60,846 bases of DNA. Source: Actinomycetes bacterium (GTDB taxonomy: Bacteria; Actinomycetota; CADDZG01; JAHWKV01). The first letter of the stretch is position 1. Every line of letters starts with the position of its first letter. The position numbers and the translations under genes are program-made. The notes beneath the pieces were generated by a model that was not told where the DNA came from, did not search any database, and worked only from the letters and a program-made list of their open reading frames with translations. Positions 53,385-60,846 of this stretch are shown here, piece by piece. The DNA is taken from contig JAJCYE010000034.1 of assembly GCA_029263075.1 (NCBI GenBank), positions 1-60,846 of the forward strand, written 5' to 3'.

Positions 53385-53411
53385 AAAAAATCGCCTACCG
53401 ATGGCAGGCGA
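53385..53411 (-). terminator. SAM-responsive intrinsic terminator
   Basis: Arms TCGCCTGCC and GGTAGGCGA on the minus strand (53403-53411 and 53391-53399, one G-U pair) followed by six T (53385-53390). The stem's 5' arm CCTGC can pair with GCAGG just after the aptamer's P1, giving an antiterminator, so bound SAM should favour termination. Confidence 0.85.
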
Positions 53412-53427
53412 CCCGGATGTTGACCTG

Positions 53428-53538
53428 CTCATCTTCCCCGGGATCAACCGGGCGGGAATTAGCACCTTTCAGTCGTTGTTAGCCGACTGACGGCTGCCGA
53501 GGCGTCACAGGGCCCGTCCCTAAGCCTCTCTTGATGAG
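53428..53538 (-). ncRNA. SAM-I riboswitch (S-box leader) upstream of thrC
   Basis: On the minus strand the RNA begins CTCATCAAGAGAGGC, continues with TAGGGACGGGCCCT, ACGCCTCGGCAGCC and GGTGCTAATTCC, and ends with GATGAG. P1 pairs CTCATC (53533-53538) with GATGAG (53428-53433). These are the conserved core elements of the SAM-I aptamer. It sits between a promoter and a terminator, 61 bases ahead of the thrC GTG. An OFF switch is predicted. Confidence 0.93.
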
Positions 53539-53544
53539 GAAATA

Positions 53545-53573
53545 ACCATCGCACCGACCCCTGTCCGTGTCAA
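53545..53573 (-). promoter_or_regulatory. promoter of the riboswitch-thrC transcript
   Basis: Minus strand: -35 TTGACA (53568-53573), 17-base spacer, -10-like GATGGT (53545-53550). Initiation about seven bases downstream would place the transcript start at the first bases of the SAM-I aptamer (53538). The -10 is weak; the -35 is consensus. Confidence 0.6.
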
Positions 53574-53602
53574 ACCAGATCTCAGGGAAAGAATGTTTGT
53601 AC

Positions 53603-54889
53603 TTAGGATCCCTTTTTGGCCTCGGCGGGTTTCTCGCTCCGGGTGGGGGGCTCGGTGCCGCCCCCCTTGGACTTCGGCAGGCGTTTGGTGGTGGCGTCGG
53701 CCGGCAGTTCGGGTTCTGGGATCCCGGGCTCGACGTCCGGATGATCGACACCGGCCGCGGCGCGTTGGTAGTCCCAGTTCCCCAGCACCCGGGTTTCGTA
53801 GTAGTGGACGAACAGGATTTTGGCGACGCCCATCATGGGTACAGCCAGCAACATGCCCCAGATGCCACCCAGCGACGCACCGAGAATCAGGGCGATCATC
53901 ACCGCCACCGGGTGGAGGCGCACAGCCCAGCCCATCACTTTTGGGCTGATGAAATGGTTGTCGATCTGCTGGACTATCAACATCGCCACTGCCGCCTTGA
54001 TCGATAGGGAAGGTCCGCCCTCAATGGCCCCCACGATTGTGGCGGCGGCCCCTCCAACGAACGGTCCGATAAGCGGAATGATGTTGAAGAACCCCGCGAG
54101 CAGCCCAATGGGCAGCCAGAAGGGCAGGCCGATGATGGCAAATGCCACACAGGACATCACACCGACGATCGCGGCAACCAGGAGCTGGCCCCTAAAGAAG
54201 GCCCCCACGGTGTTGCCGATTCGCTCCAGGACCGGTAGCAACTCCTCCCGGTACCGAGGAGGCATGTAGTGGAGCCCGGCTTTTTTGATTTTGGGCAGGT
54301 CTATCAGCAGGTACGCAGCAAAAACCGGCGCCAGGATGAAGTTGAGGATGGTGTGGAGTGCGCCCGTGGCGAACCGGCCGGCGCCGGCAAACAACCGGCT
54401 GCCCCAATCTTCAATGAACGAAGATCCGCCCGCACCGTTGCCATCCCCCACCTGCCCTTCGTCCACCAGGGTGCCTAGACCAACCGCGCTCAGGTCGATG
54501 TTGAGCCGGTCGGCAAAGCTCTCGATGCCAGAAATGGTGTCGGCCTGGATTTGGGGGCCCCGGTCAACAAGGGCGTTGATTTGCGCGGCAAGCGGAGGCA
54601 CCAACAACGAAAGCCCCAATGCGACCGCCCCAATGAACACCAGGTAGATCAAAGCGGTTCCCAGGCCCCTACGGACCCGGTGGCGCTCCAACCGGCTAAC
54701 CATAGGGTTCAGCAGGAATATCAGGATCAGCGCCAAAGCAATGGGGGGGAACACATCCCGCAGATAGGCGAGCAGATAGGCAACCGAGCCGGCCAGGGCA
54801 AGGCACCCGATCAATGACCACGACACAATTCCGGCCCGCCGAAAGCTGTCACTCGGTTTTGCGCCCTGGCGACGATTGGTGACAGTCAC
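53603..54889 (-). CDS. AI-2E family (TqsA-like) transporter
   Basis: A 428-residue membrane protein of the AI-2E exporter family (PF01594) with about eight helices. Recognisable are FPPIALALILIFLLNPMVSRLERHRVRRGLG and FWLPIGLLAGFFNIIPLIGPFVGG. The last 80 residues are a charged cytoplasmic tail rich in Pro, Lys and Glu. Substrate unknown; the family covers autoinducer export as well as other transport. Divergent from otsA with an intergenic gap of about 77 bases. Confidence 0.88.
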   Translation of the reverse strand: MTVTNRRQGAKPSDSFRRAGIVSWSLIGCLALAGSVAYLLAYLRDVFPPIALALILIFLLNPMVSRLERHRVRRGLGTALIYLVFIGAVALGLSLLVPPLAAQINALVDRGPQIQADTISGIESFADRLNIDLSAVGLGTLVDEGQVGDGNGAGGSSFIEDWGSRLFAGAGRFATGALHTILNFILAPVFAAYLLIDLPKIKKAGLHYMPPRYREELLPVLERIGNTVGAFFRGQLLVAAIVGVMSCVAFAIIGLPFWLPIGLLAGFFNIIPLIGPFVGGAAATIVGAIEGGPSLSIKAAVAMLIVQQIDNHFISPKVMGWAVRLHPVAVMIALILGASLGGIWGMLLAVPMMGVAKILFVHYYETRVLGNWDYQRAAAGVDHPDVEPGIPEPELPADATTKRLPKSKGGGTEPPTRSEKPAEAKKGS

Positions 54890-54966
54890 CCCCGAAGTAT
54901 AAGGTCGGTGCCCCCCCGTTCGGCGGAGCGAATTTCAGCGATGAAGTCCTCGGGTAGTCTTGTGAC

Positions 54967-56499
54967 GTGTCTGATACAGAACCTGTGCCAAGCCCGCTGA
55001 ACGACCCCTCCTTTTCGCTGTCCGAGGTCCTTAAGGACCGCTCTCTGGTGATCGCCTCCAACCGGGGGCCGGTCAAGTACGAGGCCGATGAACAGGGCGA
55101 TCTCGTCGCCAGCCGCGGGGCCGGTGGTTTGGTTACCGCACTTACCGACGTGATGAAGCACGCGGACGGCCTGTGGGTCGCAGCTGCGCTCACCCCCGGC
55201 GACCGAAAGATGGTCCGCAACCACCCGGAAGGCCACCTGGTAGCACCCCTGGACGACGCAGAACTGCGACTGCGCTATCTGACCTTCGACCGCGACACCT
55301 TCGACCGCTACTACAACCGAATCTCCAACTCGGTCTTTTGGTTCTTGAACCACAGCATGTGGAACCTGCCTATGCACCCCCGCTTTACCGCCCGCTGGCG
55401 GCGGGACTGGGATGCCTTCAAAGAGGTCAACCGCATTTTCGCCGAGGCGCTGGCTCAGGAGATCTCCGGCTCCGAATCGAAAACGCCGGTGATGCTCCAC
55501 GACTACCACCTGACCCTGGTCGCCAAGTACCTGCGGGAACTGGTCCCGTCGGCGTTCGCCTACCACTTCACCCACACCCCGTGGGCCCAACCCGACATGA
55601 TGCGGGTACTGCCCGGCGATATGGCCAAAGAGATCCTCGAAGGCATGCTGGCCAACGATCTTGTCGGATTTCAGGCCCGGCGGTGGTCCCAGAACTTCAT
55701 GTTGTGCTGCCAGGATCTACTGGGTGCCGACATCGATTTCGAACACGGTTTGGTCCACCACAAGCAGATCAGCACCGTGGTGCGGGACTACCCCATCTCC
55801 ATCGATGCCACGGCGGTCCGCAAACTGGCGCACTCGCCCGACGCCGCCAAACACCTCCGGTGGCTGGACCGGGTACTGGAGGGTCGCAAACTGATCCTCA
55901 GGATCGATCGCCTGGAACTCTCCAAGAACGTGGTCCGGGGATTTAAGGCCTACGAGACCATGCTCAACAGCCATCCCGAACTGATGGGCCGGGTGGTTCA
56001 CGTCGCTCTGCTCTACCCATCACGCCGGGCTATCCCCGAGTACCGCAACTACGAAGCTGAGGTTCTGGCCTTCCACGACCAGGTCAACAAGGAGTTGGGT
56101 ACCGACGACTGGCAGCCGATCGTGCTGATAAACGAGGACAACTACGTCAGGGCTTTGGCGTGTAGCCGCCGGTACGACGTGCTTATGGTCAACCCCATCC
56201 TCGACGGAATGAACCTGGTCGCAAAAGAGGGACCCACCGTCAACGAGGTCGACGGGGTGGTCGTCCTATCGAAAAACGCCGGGGCCTGGTACGAGTTGGA
56301 GTACGGAGTACTCGGCATCAACCCCTACGACATCGAGGAGATGTCGGAAGCGCTTTACCGGGGCCTGACGATGGAGCCGGAGGAGAAAAAGCGGATGGCC
56401 AAGCTCAACCGGGAAATCATCGAGCGCAACTCACCGAGCAAATGGGTCTGGCGGCAACTCAACGACATCACCCGCCTACACGACGAGTCGGGCGTTTAG
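54967..56499 (+). CDS. otsA: trehalose-6-phosphate synthase
   Basis: A 510-residue GT20 glycosyltransferase making trehalose 6-phosphate from UDP/ADP-glucose and glucose 6-phosphate. The N-terminal NRGPVKYE, RGAGGLVTAL, VMLHDYHLTLVAKYLRE and MNLVAKEGPTVNE motifs are present. A slightly divergent but complete catalytic core is seen. It converges with otsB (stops overlap by four bases), so the pathway is split into two opposing genes. Confidence 0.95.
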   Translation: MSDTEPVPSPLNDPSFSLSEVLKDRSLVIASNRGPVKYEADEQGDLVASRGAGGLVTALTDVMKHADGLWVAAALTPGDRKMVRNHPEGHLVAPLDDAELRLRYLTFDRDTFDRYYNRISNSVFWFLNHSMWNLPMHPRFTARWRRDWDAFKEVNRIFAEALAQEISGSESKTPVMLHDYHLTLVAKYLRELVPSAFAYHFTHTPWAQPDMMRVLPGDMAKEILEGMLANDLVGFQARRWSQNFMLCCQDLLGADIDFEHGLVHHKQISTVVRDYPISIDATAVRKLAHSPDAAKHLRWLDRVLEGRKLILRIDRLELSKNVVRGFKAYETMLNSHPELMGRVVHVALLYPSRRAIPEYRNYEAEVLAFHDQVNKELGTDDWQPIVLINEDNYVRALACSRRYDVLMVNPILDGMNLVAKEGPTVNEVDGVVVLSKNAGAWYELEYGVLGINPYDIEEMSEALYRGLTMEPEEKKRMAKLNREIIERNSPSKWVWRQLNDITRLHDESGV

Positions 56500-57269
56500 A
56501 GCAGACGCTTCAACAGTTCAACTACTTCCTGCGGTGAGCCGACCTGCAGGTCCGAGTTCTCGAGCATCCCCGCAGGCGCCTCCGCGGAAACCACCCCCAC
56601 CCGGATCAGGGTTCCGGGAACCACCGAAACCGACCGCTCCATCATCCCGACATCGGCGGAGTCATCGCCGGCGACCAAGACGTTGTGAACACCGGACGCG
56701 TGCACCAGGCGCTCGAAGGCCTCCGCCTTGGAGACCGACTGCGGCTTCAACTCAAGAACCATCCGGCCCACTTCGACTTTGAAGTTGTGGGCGGCGGCGG
56801 CCCGGTGCGACCACTCGGTTAGCGGGAGCGGCGCTTCGGTAAGCCCGGACTTGCGATAGTGAAGGGACAGAGCCAGGTCCTTGTTCTCCGCCTCACAACC
56901 GGTGAGCCCACGGGATCGGATCAACTCCACCGCCTCTTCGTACATCTGCTCGACGGCCAACCTCCAGCCGGCGGCCATCGGGGACTGCACCAGGCCGGAG
57001 GTGGTCATCTCCTCCGCTCCGTAGAGCCCAAAGAACCGGGGGCCCTCCACGCCCACCCTGGCAAACAGGTCCTCGGCGCCCCTGCCCGAGACAAACGCCA
57101 CCAGGGGGTAGAGCCCGGCAAGGGCCGAAAGCACCTCGGGCGCGCCGGGGACGATGGCGGCAGCACCCCTGTCCCGCACTATCGGGGCCAGCGTCCCGTC
57201 AAAATCCAAGATGATCCCGGTCCGGCTGCGCTCCCGGCGCAACAGCGCTAACTGCTCGGTGTTATCCAC
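56496..57269 (-). CDS. otsB: trehalose-6-phosphate phosphatase
   Basis: A 257-residue HAD-superfamily phosphatase. Motif I is LDFDGTLAPI (Asp22, Asp24), motif II is VSGRGAED and motif IV is GDDSADVGM. It releases trehalose from trehalose 6-phosphate. ATG 57267-57269 is the start. The divergent lipoprotein gene follows with a 50-base gap. Confidence 0.95.
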   Translation of the reverse strand: MDNTEQLALLRRERSRTGIILDFDGTLAPIVRDRGAAAIVPGAPEVLSALAGLYPLVAFVSGRGAEDLFARVGVEGPRFFGLYGAEEMTTSGLVQSPMAAGWRLAVEQMYEEAVELIRSRGLTGCEAENKDLALSLHYRKSGLTEAPLPLTEWSHRAAAAHNFKVEVGRMVLELKPQSVSKAEAFERLVHASGVHNVLVAGDDSADVGMMERSVSVVPGTLIRVGVVSAEAPAGMLENSDLQVGSPQEVVELLKRLL

Positions 57270-57319
57270 CCCCCCACACTAGCGTCCCCAGTTCGTCCGG
57301 ACCTACTAGACTGCCCTCT

Positions 57320-58132
57320 GTGAAAAGGTTTGGGCGTCCGGCGGTGCTTGCGTTGCTGCTGGTGCTTGTTTCCTGCTCGAGCGGAACCATCCCCCTTGAA
57401 TACCGTTTCGATGACAACGACGGCACCCGCTACCTTTGGACCATCGACTCCAAGACCTCGGTCAACTCGACCAGCGAACAGAGCGTCACCACCACCAAGA
57501 TGGTGGTTGCCGTTCACGAGCAGGTTGCGCCGGCCAAAGGCCGCCAGAACGCACTGCTCACCATCTCCCTCACCCCCAGGAGCCTGAGTCAGGGAGGCCA
57601 CTCCGTGAAACTCCCGGAGCCGGTGACCGTGAAGTATGAGTTAGGTAAGCAGGGTGAAATCGTCAAGGTGATCACCGAAGAACTCACCCCCCAGGCCGCT
57701 TCGGCTCTTCAGCTCGGGGCTACGCTGATCCACAGCCGGATCGATCTTCCCGTGGATGAGGTCGGAATCGGCGACGAGTGGGACACCCCGCTGATCCTGG
57801 ACGGGGATCTGGGCAACATAGATCTGACCGGACACGGCAAGCTTCTCGGATTCGAGCTCAAGGGCAAACGCAAGCTGGCTCGAATCGAAACCACACGGGA
57901 GGGCGAGATCGTCACCCACCAACAGCAGGGCGGAGTACCGGTCCGCCTCCGGGGTACCTCCACCAGCAAAGCAATGTCCAGCCTGGACGTCGACAACGGA
58001 GTCCTCTACTCCTCCAACGCCCGGCTAACTACCGACTTCGACATCGCCTCTCAGGAAAGCGGGAAGTTGTTGGGCACCATGCAGGTAACCCTCAACAGCA
58101 AACTGAGTTTGGAGCCGTCCTCCACCGCTTAG
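57320..58132 (+). CDS. putative lipoprotein
   Basis: A 270-residue protein with a signal peptide (KRFGRPAVLALLLVLVSC) whose LVSC forms a lipobox at Cys19. The mature region is beta-rich with no recognised domain; repeated Thr/Ser and Lys/Gly strands suggest a beta-sandwich. GTG 57320 starts the frame. It faces the LytR_C gene convergently. Function unknown, localisation at the cell surface is likely. Confidence 0.75.
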   Translation: MKRFGRPAVLALLLVLVSCSSGTIPLEYRFDDNDGTRYLWTIDSKTSVNSTSEQSVTTTKMVVAVHEQVAPAKGRQNALLTISLTPRSLSQGGHSVKLPEPVTVKYELGKQGEIVKVITEELTPQAASALQLGATLIHSRIDLPVDEVGIGDEWDTPLILDGDLGNIDLTGHGKLLGFELKGKRKLARIETTREGEIVTHQQQGGVPVRLRGTSTSKAMSSLDVDNGVLYSSNARLTTDFDIASQESGKLLGTMQVTLNSKLSLEPSSTA

Positions 58133-58151
58133 GCTAAAGACTCGGTCGGCT

Positions 58152-58685
58152 TCAGCCGGCGTAATCCGCTCCGACGACCACCGTTACCGGTATCGAGGGG
58201 TCGAGCCGGAGGTCGCCCACCGGTTGCACCAGGGTGGCGCCCAAAAGACTCGCCACGGCTTCCCCAAGTTGCTGGCTGCCCGGATGGTAAAAGACTGTGG
58301 TCAATTCACGTGGGGTGGCTGCGGTGCCCTTGGCAACGACTTCGTACCCGGCTTCCTCCAACTTGGCCTCGGCTGCGTCAAGCCTGGCCTGTGAATCGCT
58401 GCCGTCTAGGACCTGCGCCTTCCCCGTCGCCGGCGGCGCTTCCGAGGGCACCGGTTCCGCGCTGGGGGTGGCCTCAGGTGGCGGGGTTTCTTCCAGGAAC
58501 GGGTCGGTGGGGAGCGGCGAAAGCGTCTCTTCGGTGTCCGGGGTTGCGCCGTCATTCTCAAACGCAACTTTGTAGATCCCAAACGCTACGGCTGCCACCA
58601 CGGCCACCAAGACCAAATAGCGGAGTCCCGCAATTGTTACTGCCCGCCAAAACCCGGGGCTATCCGGAAGTGAGTGCTTTCCCAT
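58152..58685 (-). CDS. LytR_C-domain membrane protein
   Basis: A 177-residue protein with one membrane helix (about 20-42), a Pro/Glu/Thr-rich linker (about 50-90) and a C-terminal LytR_C-like domain (about 90-177: AQVLDGSDSQARLDAAEAKLEEAGYEVVAKG). The domain is often at the C-terminus of LytR-CpsA-Psr proteins or alone in actinobacteria. It is probably extracytoplasmic and could act in cell-wall assembly. Follows DUF3263 on the same strand by about 20 bases. Confidence 0.82.
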   Translation of the reverse strand: MGKHSLPDSPGFWRAVTIAGLRYLVLVAVVAAVAFGIYKVAFENDGATPDTEETLSPLPTDPFLEETPPPEATPSAEPVPSEAPPATGKAQVLDGSDSQARLDAAEAKLEEAGYEVVAKGTAATPRELTTVFYHPGSQQLGEAVASLLGATLVQPVGDLRLDPSIPVTVVVGADYAG

Positions 58686-58704
58686 GAGTGGACCTGATTA
58701 TCTG

Positions 58705-58986
58705 CTAACCGTTCTCGGACAGGTGAATGCCGAGTCGGCGGGCCATGCGCTGGCGCTGCCGGAAGGCCCGCAAACGCTGAAGCCGCTTGACCAGAATTGG
58801 GTCGTGGGCGAGCGCCTCGGGCATGTCGATTATCTCGTTCAACAGCGAGTAGTAGCGGGTGGCCGAGAACTCGAATAGTTCCCGGATTGCCCGCTCCTTG
58901 GCGCCTGAGTATTTCCACCAGTTCCGCTCGAACTCGAGGATCTTGGCTTCGCGTTCGCCGAACTTGGTATCGGAGCCGGGACTCAA
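58705..58986 (-). CDS. DUF3263 protein
   Basis: A 93-residue protein of the actinobacterial DUF3263 family: FGEREAKILEFERNWWKYSGAKERAIRELFEFSATRYYSLLNEIIDMPEALAHDP is the core and is complete. The start is uncertain; TTG 58984-58986 gives the best fit to family length. The function is not known, although the helix-rich and ArsR-like spacing suggests DNA binding. Located just upstream of the LytR_C gene; the pair is commonly adjacent in actinobacteria. Confidence 0.82.
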   Translation of the reverse strand: MSPGSDTKFGEREAKILEFERNWWKYSGAKERAIRELFEFSATRYYSLLNEIIDMPEALAHDPILVKRLQRLRAFRQRQRMARRLGIHLSENG

Positions 58987-59291
58987 GGCGCGACCCGAAT
59001 GACATAGGTGTAATTCATTGTCCCTAACCTTAGGTAAACGGACTGCCCGAAGCAAGGACCGACGCTCGCCCGCCCCGGGCGCCGCCAGGAGGGGACGTGG
59101 GCGGCGGGGGGCCGCCAGGCTGGGGGCAGCCGCCGGGCAGCCCCGCCGGGCAAGTGACGCGGGCGCCGCCGGGCAGCCCCGCCGGGCAAGTGAGGCGGGC
59201 GCCGCCGGGCAGGCCCGCCGGGCAGAGTGCAGCCCAGGGGGAAGTTGGGGGCGATAATGGGGTACAGCAAGGGGGCCCGAGCCCCCAACTG
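58987..59291. other. 305-base intergenic region with GC-rich repeats
   Basis: Between the DUF3263 gene and tRNA-Thr. I see no gene. The left half carries the DUF3263 promoter region. From 59129 three directly adjoining copies of a 36-base GC-rich unit follow (see next entry). Plus- and minus-strand frames through it are low complexity (Gly, Ala, Pro, Arg) and are not credible proteins. Confidence 0.6.
59129..59232. repeat. 36-base tandem repeat, about 2.9 copies
   Basis: Unit 1 59129-59164 and unit 2 59165-59200 differ by one base; unit 3 (59201 to about 59232) is partial and diverged. The units begin GCCGCCGGGC and contain CCGCCGGGCA. The repeats are contiguous, without spacers, so it is not a CRISPR array. 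Confidence 0.85.
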
Positions 59292-59365
59292 GCTGGTGTG
59301 GCGCAATCCGGTAGCGCAACCGACTTGTAATCGGTAGGTTCCCAGTTCGAATCTGGGCACCAGCT
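59292..59365 (+). tRNA. tRNA-Thr (anticodon UGU)
   Basis: The cloverleaf is complete: acceptor GCTGGTG/CACCAGC, D stem GCGC pairs with GCGC, anticodon stem ACCGA/TCGGT with loop CTTGTAA (anticodon TGT at 59326-59328), and T arm CCCAG/CTGGG with loop TTCGAAT. CCA is not encoded. It reads ACA (and perhaps other ACN) threonine codons. Confidence 0.97.
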
Positions 59366-59485
59366 CTTAGTTGAAACAGCCCGGCACGGCCGCCGTCTAT
59401 CCGGGGCGAAAATTGGGCTTGCCTTTCAACTCCCCGGGGAGTTGAATACGCGTGATTCGGTAGTCGACTCGGTTAGGCGGACCCA

Positions 59486-60133
59486 ATGGGCGACGAAGAC
59501 TTCTCGAAGCTGGCGGGCAACAGCGCATTCCTAGCCGCAACGGCGGGCATCCTTTACACGGGCACTTTCGTGGCCGCGGTCAAAGGTCAAAGCTGGGCGG
59601 GGCGACCCAGTGCCCTGCTGCTGATGTTGACCGGGTTGTTCGCGATCCCGGTGGTGGTTGCTCTTTACGAGCGCTTGAAGACGGCTGGCTCGGGCTTGGC
59701 GCTATTGGGTCTGATCTCCGGCGTCCTCGGGGGCGCGGGCGCTCTTGTGCATGGTGGGTACGAACTTGCCGTCATCCTGCACCCCGCAGACACCAGACTG
59801 CCGGCCAGTCAGGCCGACCCCCGCGGCCTTCTGACTTTCGCCGCAACCGGAATCGGCGTCTACCTGTTCGCCCGGTTGATGGCGACCACCGGCACCTACC
59901 CGAAGTCTCAGACCACGATCGGGTACGTCCTGGCGGCACTCCTGGGGATCATCTACCTGGGTCGGCTGTTGCTGCTGGACCCAAATCAGCCGGTCCTGGG
60001 CGTCTCGGCGGTGGCGGCGGGCCTGGTAGTCGGGCCCGCCTGGTACCTGCGGCTGGGCACACTCCTCAAAGGTCAAGCTGCTCCTCAGGCGGCTACGTCG
60101 AGCACAATCCCCGAGGGCGGAGCAACAACCTAG
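59486..60133 (+). CDS. integral membrane protein, unknown
   Basis: A 215-residue protein with about six transmembrane helices (FLAATAGILYTGTFVAAV, LLLMLTGLFAIPVVVALYE, LALLGLISGVLGGAGALVHGGY, ending with LVVGPAWYLRLGTLL). It lacks a recognised signature; DUF4386-like proteins have a similar layout. ATG 59486. It converges with cysS. The preceding 120 bases hold no other gene. Confidence 0.7.
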   Translation: MGDEDFSKLAGNSAFLAATAGILYTGTFVAAVKGQSWAGRPSALLLMLTGLFAIPVVVALYERLKTAGSGLALLGLISGVLGGAGALVHGGYELAVILHPADTRLPASQADPRGLLTFAATGIGVYLFARLMATTGTYPKSQTTIGYVLAALLGIIYLGRLLLLDPNQPVLGVSAVAAGLVVGPAWYLRLGTLLKGQAAPQAATSSTIPEGGATT

Positions 60134-60134
60134 C

Positions 60135-60846
60135 TCATCCGCTCCGGTGCCAGCGGGTTCCCGCCGGTGTGTCCTCGACGATGATTCCCAGACCGGCCAA
60201 CTGGTCCCTCAACCGGTCCGACTCGGCCCAGTTCTTGCTCTTGCGGGCGTCATTGCGCCGCTCCAGAAGCTCTGCCTCCTCCGCGGAAAGCGTCGGTTCT
60301 TCGGCTTCGCCGGCACCGGCCGGGTCATATGAGATCCCCAAAACTCCCGTCATCTGGTTGAATGCCGCCACCAGCCCGGCGACCCGCGGCTTGTCACCGG
60401 ATTCGATGGCGGTGTTCCCCGCCTTCACCAGATCGAACATCACGCTGATGGCCAGCGGAGTGTTGAAGTCGTCGTCCATGGCGGTCCGGAATCGGTCCAG
60501 GAACCCGGTGCCCTCTTCCGAGACCTCCGCGGCCGGGCTGCCTGCGGCCCGCGAGAAGTTTTCAAATCGCTCGACCCCCCGGCGGGCCTGCTCCAATGAG
60601 GCTTCGCCGAAGTCGACGTCACTGCGATAGGCCGCCGAGACCGCCATCATCCTCAGCACCGCCGGCTTCACCTCGTTGAGCAGGTCCTTGACCAAAGCTA
60701 TGTTGCCCAGCGACTTGGACATCTTCTCCGAGTCCATTTTCACCATGCCGCCGTGGAGCCAGTACCGCACAAACGGCTCGGACCCGGTGGCGGCTTCCGC
60801 CTGGGCGATCTCGTTTTCGTGGTGGGGGAAGACCAGGTCGGAGCCG
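60135..60846 (-). CDS. cysS: cysteinyl-tRNA synthetase, 3' part (truncated by window edge)
   Basis: The C-terminal 236 residues of CysRS. The minus frame from the window edge reads GSDLVFPHHENEIAQAEAATG, then MDSEKMSKSLGNI with the KMSKS loop and the helical C-terminal domain. The N-terminal catalytic half (HIGH box and zinc ligands) lies beyond base 60846. The 3' end is intact with a normal stop. Confidence 0.95.
   Translation of the reverse strand, partial: GSDLVFPHHENEIAQAEAATGSEPFVRYWLHGGMVKMDSEKMSKSLGNIALVKDLLNEVKPAVLRMMAVSAAYRSDVDFGEASLEQARRGVERFENFSRAAGSPAAEVSEEGTGFLDRFRTAMDDDFNTPLAISVMFDLVKAGNTAIESGDKPRVAGLVAAFNQMTGVLGISYDPAGAGEAEEPTLSAEEAELLERRNDARKSKNWAESDRLRDQLAGLGIIVEDTPAGTRWHRSG

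Noticed and set aside
53428-53538. T-box or other amino-acid leader for thrC
   Set aside because: No specifier loop or T-box sequence; the conserved elements are those of SAM-I.
59129-59232. possible CRISPR array
   Set aside because: 36-base repeat length is suggestive, but copies adjoin without spacers and no cas gene is present.

Overview
The window is GC-rich, densely coded DNA, most likely from a high-GC actinobacterium that branches away from the well-studied genera. The evidence is a Kgd-type 2-oxoglutarate decarboxylase with a fused acyltransferase domain, a protein O-mannosyltransferase next to rsmI, a GlpX-type FBPase, DUF3263, a CysO-like sulfur carrier, a caa3-type oxidase and frequent GTG/TTG starts. 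No phage, plasmid or CRISPR region is present. The only mobile DNA is decayed material at the left edge.

Layout. 1-1.1 kb: relics of an IS481-type transposase and a frameshifted large serine recombinase. 1.2-8.2 kb: small regulator/partner modules (ArsR with SRPBCC, TetR with methyltransferase, MerR with a cysteine-rich tail, divergent MarR with a membrane protein). 8.3-13.6 kb: M1 aminopeptidase, a YceI relic, a delta-60-repeat lipoprotein, a PfkB kinase. 13.6-19.3 kb: a housekeeping block (pmt, DUF192, rsmI, abrB, metG, tatD). 19.3-27.7 kb: a tachylectin-like/PI-PLC fusion, msrB, small proteins and kgd. 27.7-38.3 kb: AlkA-like glycosylase, MarR, membrane-anchored Mrr-like nuclease, lon, a 5'-3' exonuclease, glpX and gdhA. 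38.4-47.2 kb: an MFS transporter and one minus-strand caa3 oxidase operon (ctaC, D, E, subunit IV, ctaG, a cupredoxin and a ctaA-ctaB fusion). 47.3-54.9 kb: polyprenyl synthase, solo groL under CIRCE, DUF4395/thioredoxin, and a SAM-I riboswitch controlling a threonine-synthase-like gene coupled to a CysO-like gene. 55-60.8 kb: otsA/otsB, LytR_C and DUF3263 proteins, tRNA-Thr(UGU), and the 3' part of cysS at the right edge.

Four points deserve attention first. (1) A SAM-I riboswitch with a visible terminator precedes a ThrC-like enzyme translationally coupled to a CysO-like carrier. SAM-OFF control fits homocysteine synthesis better than threonine synthesis. (2) The same palindrome, GTTGC-N4-GCAAC, overlaps the promoter of a marR gene and occurs twice over the lon promoter, suggesting a MarR-controlled protease regulon. 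(3) Heme A synthase, heme O synthase and a subunit-II-like transmembrane hairpin are fused in one polypeptide. (4) A five-bladed tachylectin-like lectin is fused to a PI-PLC domain. Several regulator genes (arsR, merR, marR) also look leaderless: a -10 box ends 6-7 bases before the start codon.
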